In this document: positions 17,117 through 23,998 of the stretch, in pieces | How positions within the stretch are numbered: the first letter of the stretch is position 1 | Layout of the letters: each line of letters starts with the position of its first letter | Origin: Methylobacterium sp. FF17 | GTDB taxonomy: Bacteria > Pseudomonadota > Alphaproteobacteria > Rhizobiales > Beijerinckiaceae | Assembly: GCF_025813715.1 (NCBI RefSeq) | Contig: NZ_CP107532.1 | Location: forward strand, 5,671,274 to 5,735,273 | Length of the DNA stretch: 64,000 bases | Reading direction: 5' to 3' | Made by a program: the position numbers and the translations under genes | The notes under the pieces: generated by a model | Told to the model about the DNA's origin: nothing | What the model saw: the letters and a program-made list of their open reading frames with translations, nothing else | Database searches by the model: none

Positions 17117-17827
17117 TTGTTGGCGCTAGAGCAATCCGCCGTTCGCAACCGCCTGCTGAGACGTCTCTCGGCCGACGATTTCGCCCTGCTCCAGCCCCAT
17201 CTGAGACCCTTCGTGACGGGCATGCGCCAGGGCCTGATCCTGCCGCACATGCCGATCACGGAATTGTACTTTCCCGAAGCCGGATACGCTTCGATCACCA
17301 CGGCCGGGCCCAGTCGGATCGAGGTCGGGATCATCGGCCCCGAGGGCCTGGTCGGGGCGACACCCCTGCTCCTGGGCAGCGACCGGACGCCCTACGACCA
17401 TTTCGTGCAGAATGCGGGCGAGATGATCGCGATCTCCGCCGCCGAACTCCTGGCGGCCACGGAGGCGAGCCCGACCCTGCGCCGCCTGCTGCTGTGCTTC
17501 GTCCAGACCCTGCTGATCCAGACCGCGCAGACCGCCTTCGCCAACGCGAGCTACAACATCGAGGTCCGCCTCGGCCGCTGGCTCCTGATGTGCCACGACC
17601 GGGTGAACGGCGACGAACTCACCGTGACCCACGATTTCCTGTCGTTCATGCTGGGCGTCCAGCGCACGACGGTCACGCTGGCCCTGCAACTGCTCGAAGG
17701 CAATCGTCTGATCAAGGCGCGGCGCGGGCGGATCGCCATCCTCGACCGAGCCGGCCTGCGGGCCATCGCCGGGGAGAGCTACGGCGTTCCGGAAGCCGAG
17801 TACGCGCGCCTCATCGGCGAGATCTGA
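17117..17827 (+). CDS. Crp/Fnr family transcriptional regulator
   Basis: 236 residues, starting with TTG (17117 or the next codon, 17120). A degenerate cyclic-nucleotide-binding roll (GIIGPEGLVGATPLLLG) leads to a dimer helix and a winged helix with MLGVQRTTVTLALQLLEGN as recognition region. The ligand pocket lacks the cAMP-contact Arg/Ser pattern. It belongs to the large Crp/Fnr set of methylobacteria, distinct in sequence from its divergent neighbour. The weak start codon suggests low constitutive expression. A hairpin near 18053 may be its terminator. Confidence 0.88.
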   Translation: MLALEQSAVRNRLLRRLSADDFALLQPHLRPFVTGMRQGLILPHMPITELYFPEAGYASITTAGPSRIEVGIIGPEGLVGATPLLLGSDRTPYDHFVQNAGEMIAISAAELLAATEASPTLRRLLLCFVQTLLIQTAQTAFANASYNIEVRLGRWLLMCHDRVNGDELTVTHDFLSFMLGVQRTTVTLALQLLEGNRLIKARRGRIAILDRAGLRAIAGESYGVPEAEYARLIGEI

Positions 17828-18303
17828 CCCGACCCCCACCGTTCTGCGAACGTGCATCCTGCTCCCTGTGGATTACGGGGATGACAACGGCCGCGCACCT
17901 TGAGGCCCGGCCCTTGACGGATCGCCCGCTGCATGGATCGGCCCGGCGCGGTTTCGGTGCCCGGTTCGCGGACGAGGCTGAACCCGATGCCGCCGGGCCG
18001 GTTCACCCGTTGCGCATCATGCGTTCCTCCCTGGACTTGGCCCGTCCGGCGCCCCGCCGTGGCGGGCCTTTTCTCGTCCGGTTCCGTAATTTGATCAATT
18101 CATGATGTCGCGGGTTGATAAAATTCCGAACGAAAGCTTGAGCGCGACGACGGAATAGTCTCGCTCCGTACGGTATCGCGCACCAGAGATGACAAAGTCT
18201 TCCTATTAACCTGTGTTGATGCAGGCGTTCTAGGGTTTTGCACAACTCTAGGCATCGAAGGACGCGCGCCCTGGTCGCCTCCGCTTGCCCGAGAAGACAC
18301 TGG
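17828..18303. other. intergenic region with terminator-like hairpin and AT-rich promoter stretch
   Basis: 476 bp. CCCGCC (18053-18058) pairs with GGCGGG (18061-18066) and is followed by CCTTTTC, terminator-like on the plus strand but 225 bp after the Crp/Fnr stop. Bases 18085-18250 are AT-rich for this genome and probably hold the promoter of the sigma-factor gene. A 75-codon frame at 17881-18105 runs across the hairpin and is not convincing. Confidence 0.5.
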
Positions 18304-19062
18304 ATGACATCGCTGACAGGATCCGCTGCCCAATCTCCCGCCCAATCCGCCGCTGTGGTCGCGCAGGCTCCCCTGCTCGCCCCCGGGATCCGGCGATCCC
18401 TCGGGCAGCACCTGCGCGACGCCTACGCCGCCCTGGAGACCGAGCAGCCCGACGGCTTCGCCGTGCTGCTCGCCCGGCTCGAAGCGGTCCTCGCCGCTCG
18501 CGGCGAGACCCTGACGGCGGAGGTCCGCCAGGGCTTGCAGGACCATGCGGCGGGCCTGCGCAAATACGCCCTCTCGCTCACGCGCGATTCCGCCCGGGCC
18601 GACGACCTCGTGCAGGACACGATGCTGCGGGCCTGGATGTACCGCGAGAGCTTCACGCCGGGGACCAATGTCTGCGGCTGGCTGACCATCATCATGCGCA
18701 ACACGTTCTACTCGGGCCAGCGTAAGCGCGTGCACGAGGTCGAGGACACCGACGGCAGCTACGCGGCGCAGCTGGTGACCCTGCCGGCGCAGGGCGCCGT
18801 CCTCGACCTGGAGGACGTGAACGCGGCGATCGGCCGGCTCTCGACGACGCTGCGCCAGGCGCTGACGCTGGTGGCCATCGACAACATGACCTACGACGAG
18901 GCCGCCACCGTGATGGGCTGCAAGATCGGCACGGTGAAGAGCCGGGTCTGGCGCGCCCGCGAGAGCCTCGCCGCGCTCGTCGGCTATTCCGCCGACGAGA
19001 TTGGGCCGGATCGCCTCGCCAGTTCGGTCCTCGGCGATGCGGGCCTGCGCTCGCGGGCCTGA
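18304..19062 (+). CDS. ECF-type RNA polymerase sigma factor (EcfG-like)
   Basis: 252 residues: an N-terminal extension of about 80 residues, then sigma region 2 (LRKYALSLTRDSARADDLVQ, then CGWLTIIMRNTFYSGQRKR) and region 4 (QALTLVAIDNMTYDEAATVM, then IGTVKSRVWRARESL). The region-2 and region-4 sequences match the EcfG group that drives the general stress response in alphaproteobacteria. The NepR and PhyR partners of EcfG are not next to it, so this may be one of the extra EcfG-like factors that methylobacteria carry. The ATG at 18304 is chosen; an in-frame TTG at 18238 is possible. Confidence 0.87.
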   Translation: MTSLTGSAAQSPAQSAAVVAQAPLLAPGIRRSLGQHLRDAYAALETEQPDGFAVLLARLEAVLAARGETLTAEVRQGLQDHAAGLRKYALSLTRDSARADDLVQDTMLRAWMYRESFTPGTNVCGWLTIIMRNTFYSGQRKRVHEVEDTDGSYAAQLVTLPAQGAVLDLEDVNAAIGRLSTTLRQALTLVAIDNMTYDEAATVMGCKIGTVKSRVWRARESLAALVGYSADEIGPDRLASSVLGDAGLRSRA

Positions 19063-19070
19063 GGCGCGAA

Positions 19071-19131
19071 GGGTCTACAGGCGCGTCCCGCGCGGGATGC
19101 GCGGGGTCTACAGAAGAGTCCCGCGCAGGAT
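19071..19131. repeat. 33-bp-spaced echo of the mgtE 3' end, including a stop codon
   Basis: Bases 19104-19131 (last codons and TAG of mgtE) and 19071-19098 match at 24 of 28 positions. On the minus strand the echo reads IPRGTRL-stop against the genuine ILRGTLL-stop, and lies exactly 33 bp downstream, in frame. Confidence 0.75.
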
Positions 19132-20478
19132 CAGCATCGCCACCGAGAAGTAGATGACGAGCCCCGTGACGTCGACCAGCGTGGCGACGAAGGGGGCCGA
19201 GGCGGTGGCCGGGTCGAAGCCGAGGCGTTGCAGCAGGAACGGCAGCATCGACCCGGTCAGCGACCCGAAGGTGACGATGCCCACCAGCGCCGCCCCCACG
19301 GTGGCGGCCACCAGCATCCAGTGCTCGCCGTAATCGTAGAGCCCGGCCTTCTGCCAGACGACGATGCGCAGGATGCCGATCGCGCCGAGGATCGTGCCGA
19401 GCACGAGGCCGGTGGGCAGTTCGCGGATCGCCACCCGCCACCAGTCGCGCAGGCGCACCTCGTGCAGGGCCAGGGCGCGGATGAGCAGGGAGGTGGCCTG
19501 GCTGCCGGAATTGCCGCCCGAACTCATGATGAGCGGGATGAACAGGGTCAGCACGATGGCCTTTTCGAGTTCGCCCTCGAAGCCCTGCATGGCGGTCGCG
19601 GTCATCATCTCGCCGAGGAACAGGGCGCAGAGCCAGCCGGCCCGCTTCCGGATCATCGTGCCGAATCCGATGTCCATGTAGGGTTCGGGCAAGGCCTCCA
19701 TCCCGCCGAATCGCTGAACGTCCTGCGTCTGCTTCTCCACCATGGCGTCGATCATGTCGTCCACCGTGACGATGCCGATGACGTGGCCGACCGCGTCGAT
19801 GACGGGCAGCGCCAGAAGGTCGTATTTCGAGATCAGCCGGGCCGCCTCCTCGCGGCTCGCGGTGGGCGAGACCGCCAGCGGACGGCGGTTCGGGGCCACC
19901 GAGAGCACGTTGTCCTCCGGCTCGCCCGCGATGAGCCGGCGTAAGGGCACCGCCTTGGTCAGCGCGCGGGTGCGCGGATCGAGGACGAAGATCGCGTAGA
20001 TGGTCTCGCGGGTCTTCTCCACCTGCCGGACGTGGTCGAGGGTCTGCCGGACGGTCCAGTTGCCCGGCACCGCCACGAATTCCGTGGTCATCAGCGAGCC
20101 GACGGTCTCCTCGCCGTAGCTGCTCAGGCGGTCGACGGCGCCGCGCGTCTCGGCGTCGAGGCGCGCGCGCAGGTCCGAGCGCCCGGGCTCCTCGATCTCG
20201 CGAAAGATGTCGGTGATGCGGTCGGCCGACATTCCCGAGAGGAAGCCGGCGACCCGGTCGCGCGGCAGCATCTCGATGATGTCGGCGGCGCAGTCGAGTT
20301 CGGGCTGGTCCAGCACCTCGATCGCCCGCTCCAGGGAGAGGCCGAGCAGGATGGCGGCGGCGACCTCGGGCGCCTCCTCGTTCAGGGCCTCGACGATGTC
20401 GGGCGCCCGCTCGTCCGAGAGACGGGCGGCGAGCACGGCCGGGTCGATGCCGGTCGGGAAGGGGGCGATCTCGTTCAT
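19108..20478 (-). CDS. mgtE: magnesium transporter MgtE
   Basis: 456 residues with the full MgtE layout: N-terminal helical Mg-sensing domain (about 1-125), two CBS domains (about 130-250, e.g. SLMTTEFVAVPGNWTVRQTL and GHVIGIVTVDDMIDAM), a plug helix and five membrane helices. The pore signature is SSGGNSGSQATSLLIRALAL and the ion-site Asp is in ATLVDVTGLVIYF near the C-terminus. It is a Mg2+-gated channel-like importer of the inner membrane. Single gene; its 3' end is partly duplicated just downstream. Confidence 0.95.
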   Translation of the reverse strand: MNEIAPFPTGIDPAVLAARLSDERAPDIVEALNEEAPEVAAAILLGLSLERAIEVLDQPELDCAADIIEMLPRDRVAGFLSGMSADRITDIFREIEEPGRSDLRARLDAETRGAVDRLSSYGEETVGSLMTTEFVAVPGNWTVRQTLDHVRQVEKTRETIYAIFVLDPRTRALTKAVPLRRLIAGEPEDNVLSVAPNRRPLAVSPTASREEAARLISKYDLLALPVIDAVGHVIGIVTVDDMIDAMVEKQTQDVQRFGGMEALPEPYMDIGFGTMIRKRAGWLCALFLGEMMTATAMQGFEGELEKAIVLTLFIPLIMSSGGNSGSQATSLLIRALALHEVRLRDWWRVAIRELPTGLVLGTILGAIGILRIVVWQKAGLYDYGEHWMLVAATVGAALVGIVTFGSLTGSMLPFLLQRLGFDPATASAPFVATLVDVTGLVIYFSVAMLILRGTLL

Positions 20479-20976
20479 GGGCTCAACCTCGGCTTTCGGC
20501 CTGATCCGGCCGTGGGCGAGCCGGTCCGGACCGGCCGCCGCGCGGGCCTCGGGCGAGCCTCAGCGTCGGGGGACGGAACCGGACACGGCCGCGCACGGCA
20601 CGGGCGATCGTTCGGGATGGTCGCTGGGCATGGGGTTCGTCGGTGGAGGCCGGGGCGCGGGCGAGGCCTTGAATCAGGCCGCGCGCCGCCCGGCGGCGCG
20701 TGAGTGCGCCGCGCCTCCGCGGTCGTCAAGCGTGAAACGCGGCCGCGCGTGACGACGGCGGTACGGCGTCGCTCTTCGGAGCCCGGGTGAGCCGGAGGAT
20801 CGCCCTGGTTTCAGGGCGGCCGGCACCATATCTCTGATTGCAGGCGGCATTTCGCCGGCCTCGCGGCCTCTCCGGCCCGACACCCACGATCATATGAGAA
20901 ATATAAGTGTAGTGCCCACTTGTGTTGTGCCCAACACAACGACATATCAAGGGTGTTGACAGCCAAGGAGTTCCCC
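20479..20976. other. intergenic region between mgtE and pqqA
   Basis: 498 bp. The left 400 bp are very GC-rich with no supported gene or recognisable riboswitch. The last 100 bp turn AT-richer (CATATGAGAAATATAAG near 20891) and hold the pqqA palindrome, so the pqqA promoter is placed here. Confidence 0.5.
20920..20939. promoter_or_regulatory. perfect palindrome upstream of the pqqA pair
   Basis: TTGTGTTG (20920-20927) and CAACACAA (20932-20939) around TGCC, 37 bp before the first pqqA start. The size and spacing suit a dimeric regulator operator. It overlaps GTGTTGTGCCCAACA (20922-20936), and CGACATATC follows directly; both recur in the Crp/Fnr intergenic region. Confidence 0.6.
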
Positions 20977-21066
20977 ATGACCTGGTCCGCCCCCATCGTG
21001 TCCGAGATCTGCGTCGGCATGGAAGTTACGAGCTACGAGTCCGCCGAGATCGATCCCTTCAACTAA
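20977..21066 (+). CDS. pqqA: PQQ precursor peptide PqqA, copy 1
   Basis: 29 residues: MTWSAPIVSEICVGMEVTSY followed by ESAEIDPFN. The Glu and Tyr of E-V-T-S-Y are the two residues that PqqE joins and from which the cofactor pyrroloquinoline quinone is cut. AAGGAG lies eight bases before the ATG. PQQ serves periplasmic methanol and other alcohol dehydrogenases. No pqqB, C, D, E, F or G lies in the window, so this is a stand-alone precursor gene whose peptide must be processed by enzymes encoded elsewhere. It differs from copy 2 only at residue 2 (Thr against Lys). Confidence 0.93.
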   Translation: MTWSAPIVSEICVGMEVTSYESAEIDPFN

Positions 21067-21143
21067 GGGTTTTCCCTCGGTTCCAGCGCCGCGAGCCCCC
21101 GGATTCCGGCGCCCATCAATCAACCGCCATGAGGAGAGACGTC

Positions 21144-21233
21144 ATGAAGTGGTCCGCCCCCATCGTTTCCGAGATCTGCGTCGGCATGGAAGTCACCAGC
21201 TACGAGTCCGCCGAGATCGATCCCTTCAACTAA
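21144..21233 (+). CDS. pqqA: PQQ precursor peptide PqqA, copy 2
   Basis: 29 residues: MKWSAPIVSEICVGMEVTSY then ESAEIDPFN, with GGAG in the leader before the ATG at 21144; an in-frame ATG at 21129 would add five residues. Versus copy 1 there are five base changes in 90, three of them silent and two in codon 2, so the peptide core is under selection. The MKW start is the more usual PqqA N-terminus. It lies 77 bp after copy 1 and is followed by two hairpins, so both are probably made from one short transcript. Confidence 0.93.
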   Translation: MKWSAPIVSEICVGMEVTSYESAEIDPFN

Positions 21234-21241
21234 GGGTGATC

Positions 21242-21304
21242 GCGGGTTCCGCGCACGGAACCTGCTGGTCCGGGAGGGGCGCTATCCGAGAGGGTGGCGC
21301 CCCT
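21242..21304 (+). terminator. double hairpin ending the pqqA transcript
   Basis: First hairpin GGTTCC (21245-21250) with GGAACC (21257-21262). Second hairpin AGGGGCGC (21275-21282) with GCGCCCCT (21297-21304), followed by TTCGTTTG. The second has the form of an intrinsic terminator. Confidence 0.75.
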
Positions 21305-21319
21305 TTCGTTTGCGCGCCC

Positions 21320-22408
21320 TCAGAGTGCGAGGCCGAGTTGCTCCGGCTCCGGTGCCGGCCCGTGTTCGAGGGCCGAGAGCGAGACGCCGAGCAGGCGCAC
21401 GCTGCGCCGGAGCGGGAAGGCTTCCCGCAGGAGGGCGAGCACGATGCGCTCCAGGTCCGACCGGTCCGGCACGAAGCCGGGCAGCGAGCGGGCCCGGGTG
21501 ATCTGCTCGAAATCCGAGAACTTCACCTTCAGCGTCACGGTGCGCGCCCGGACCTCCCGGGCGGCGGCCGCACCCCAGACCTTGTCGAGGAGGGGCGCGA
21601 GGCGACCTGCGAGCACGGCGTAATCGGCGGAATCGTCCGAGAAGGTGTTCTCGGCCCCGATGGACTTGCGCACCCGGTTGACCCGCACCGGCCGTGTGTC
21701 GAGGCCCCGCGCGACGCCGTAATAGTAGGGTGCCGAGGCGCCGAACCGTGCGACCAGGCTCTCCAGGCTCTGGGCCCGCAGGTCGCGCCCGGTGAGAATG
21801 CCGAGCGCCTTCATGCGCGCTTCCGTCACCGGCCCGACCCCGTGGAAGCGCCCGATCGGCAGATCCTCCACGAAGGCCGGGCCCATCGCGGGGGTGATCA
21901 CGAACAGGGCGTCGGGCTTGCGGAAGTCGGAAGCGACCTTCGCCAGGAACTTGTTGTAGGACACCCCCGCCGAAGCGACGAGACCGGTGCGCTCGCGAAT
22001 CGCCGCCCGGATCGCGCGCGCGACCTCCGTGGCCGTGGCCAGCCCCTGTCGATTGTGGGTCACGTCGAGATAGGCCTCGTCGAGGGCGACGGGCTCGATC
22101 AGGTCCGTATGCTCGGCGAACACCGCCCGGATCTGCTCCGAGATGCCCCGGTAGACATCGAAGCGCGGCTTCACGAAGACGAGGTTGGGGCAGAGCCGGC
22201 GCGCCGTCACCGAGGGCATGGCCGAGCGCACGCCGAAGACCCGCGCCTCGTAGCTCGCCGCCGCCACCACGCCGCGTTCGCGCGAGCCGCCCACCGCCAC
22301 CGGACGCCCCCGAAGCGCGGGGTCGTCGCGCTGCTCCACGGAGGCGTAGAACGCGTCCATGTCGATGTGGATGATCTTTCGGGGCTGGCCGGCCTCGTCC
22401 GGGTCCAT
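21320..22408 (-). CDS. dinB: DNA polymerase IV (Y family)
   Basis: 362 residues. Catalytic carboxylates sit in IIHIDMDAFYASVEQ (Asp near 15) and VALDEAYLDVT; the palm continues with SAGVSYNKFLAKVASDFRKP, the helix-hairpin-helix thumb with RFHGVGPVTEARMKALGI, and the little finger follows. The C-terminus ends EPEQLGLAL, close to the beta-clamp binding motif QxxLxLF though lacking the final Phe. This is an error-prone translesion polymerase, in many bacteria under LexA control; I saw no convincing LexA box. Start at 22408 is set by an AGGAG upstream and the family N-terminus. Confidence 0.94.
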   Translation of the reverse strand: MDPDEAGQPRKIIHIDMDAFYASVEQRDDPALRGRPVAVGGSRERGVVAAASYEARVFGVRSAMPSVTARRLCPNLVFVKPRFDVYRGISEQIRAVFAEHTDLIEPVALDEAYLDVTHNRQGLATATEVARAIRAAIRERTGLVASAGVSYNKFLAKVASDFRKPDALFVITPAMGPAFVEDLPIGRFHGVGPVTEARMKALGILTGRDLRAQSLESLVARFGASAPYYYGVARGLDTRPVRVNRVRKSIGAENTFSDDSADYAVLAGRLAPLLDKVWGAAAAREVRARTVTLKVKFSDFEQITRARSLPGFVPDRSDLERIVLALLREAFPLRRSVRLLGVSLSALEHGPAPEPEQLGLAL

Positions 22409-22730
22409 CGCGGGCGGGTCTCCTCGCGCGATCTGTTCGTGGTCTGTTCGCACCATCCCGGTTCGGCCCGCGGAATCAAGCCGGGCGTCGCAGCGGTCCA
22501 CCGTCGAACCGACGCGGCGGAGGCTGTGCGACGGGACCAGGAGGCGGGCGAGCGGGATCCCGCTCCCGCCGGTTTTTAGCGTCCCCCCTCTGCACCGCGC
22601 GGCGTCGCTGGACGCGCGGTCTCGCGAACGGCCCCCGGCCGCTCCGGGGCTCGCCGTCGCGGTCCACCTGCCGCATAAGGGCCACGACAGAGCCGCCCGG
22701 GGCGGCGATTCGCCCGAGGACCGATTGACC

Positions 22731-23885
22731 GTGAACGTCACCCAGATCACCCACCACGACCTCGACGGCTACGGCGCCTCCACGGTGGTCGGCCAGTTCG
22801 CCGATGTGTCGCGCATCGTTCACGTGCCGCGCTATTCGGATGTCGGCCCCGTGGTCGAGACCGAACTGAAGCGCCTCGGCAAGGCGGCGAGCCCCGAGAT
22901 GATCGTGATGACCGACCTCGGCCTGGAGGCGGTGGCGGTCAGCTTCATCAAGAGCTTCGCCGCCCTCAACCGCCGCCGCGACGAGGCCGCCCGCCACCGC
23001 CTGATCGTGCTCGACCACCACGCCTCGTCGGTGGATCAGCTCCGCGAGCAGAAGCTCGAGCCGCAGCCCCACCCCGAGGCGCCGGGCGTGCAGCGCTTCG
23101 ACCTCGAGGACCCGAACATCGTGGTGCTCATCGACGAGGCGCGCTGCGCCACCCGCATGGCCTACGAGCACCGTGCCCTCTACGCCACCCGCGAGGCCGA
23201 CGCGGACCCGATCCTCGGCGCCCTGGTGACGGCGGTGGACGCGGTCGACCTCTGGCGCAAGGACCGGCCCGAGTTCCGCGCGGGCCTGAGCCTCGACGAG
23301 GTGTTCTGGGACAACGTCTCGAACCTCGTCCCCATCGGCCATCCCTGGCACGACCGCTTCGTGAGCGACCTGCTCCTCGGCGTGGCGCGGCTGCTCGCCG
23401 ACGGCGCCACCCCGGCGGGCATCGAGGGCCAGGTGGGTGCGCTGCGCACCGCCATCCTCGACCGCTACCTCGCCGACGACGCGACCGACGACCGCACGCT
23501 CACCACCCGCATGCGGATCGCCCGCGTGCTCGCCCGCTCGGAGCTGTTCCATCCCCTCTCGGACGGCACGCTGATGTCGTTCGGCCTCGATGCCGGCACC
23601 TTCCAGCGCGTCTCGGACCTCATCATGGCGAGCGGCCGGGCCAGCCGCGTCCTCAATGTGCAGCGGGCAGGCACGATGTCGTTCCGCTCCAACAACGAGA
23701 CGGCGCTCGACGGCGCCCGGCGCTTCCGGGGCGGCGGCCACAAGGACGCCGCCGGCGGCAAGCTGACGAGCGGCACCGCCTTTTCCCTAGCGGATGCCAT
23801 CGCGCAGGTGGAGCCGGTGCTGAACCCCCCTGCCCCCGACCCCTCGGCGAGCCCCTTCGCGGCGCTGAAGAACTGGAAGGGCTGA
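22731..23885 (+). CDS. DHH/DHHA1 family phosphoesterase
   Basis: 384 residues. DHH-domain motifs: THHDLDGYGAS near the N-terminus, MTDLGLE, IVLDHHAS (the DHH motif) and VDAVDLWR; the DHHA1 motif FRGGGHKDAAGG lies near the C-terminus. Metal-dependent family members hydrolyse oligonucleotides (nanoRNA), cyclic dinucleotides or polyphosphate; this sequence does not separate these. Start uncertain: GTG at 22731 or TTG at 22725, both after CGAGGA. Divergent from dinB across a 320-bp GC-rich gap. Soluble, no signal. Confidence 0.85.
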   Translation: MNVTQITHHDLDGYGASTVVGQFADVSRIVHVPRYSDVGPVVETELKRLGKAASPEMIVMTDLGLEAVAVSFIKSFAALNRRRDEAARHRLIVLDHHASSVDQLREQKLEPQPHPEAPGVQRFDLEDPNIVVLIDEARCATRMAYEHRALYATREADADPILGALVTAVDAVDLWRKDRPEFRAGLSLDEVFWDNVSNLVPIGHPWHDRFVSDLLLGVARLLADGATPAGIEGQVGALRTAILDRYLADDATDDRTLTTRMRIARVLARSELFHPLSDGTLMSFGLDAGTFQRVSDLIMASGRASRVLNVQRAGTMSFRSNNETALDGARRFRGGGHKDAAGGKLTSGTAFSLADAIAQVEPVLNPPAPDPSASPFAALKNWKG

Positions 23886-23998
23886 GACGAGTCCGTCCGG
23901 CTCCCGGGCCGGACATCCGCCCCCGAGCGACGTGCCGTCGCGCCCGGATCGCCGGCGCGCCGGCCGGGGTTACCCTCACGACAGAGGGGGGACATCCG

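Noticed and set aside
17881..18105. 75-codon frame after the second Crp/Fnr gene
   Set aside because: It runs through a terminator-like hairpin, lacks a ribosome site and has Arg/Pro-rich composition typical of non-coding frames in GC-rich DNA.
20479..20900. Mg2+ riboswitch (M-box) upstream of mgtE
   Set aside because: I could not find the conserved M-box pairing or loop sequences; region is GC-rich without a convincing aptamer.
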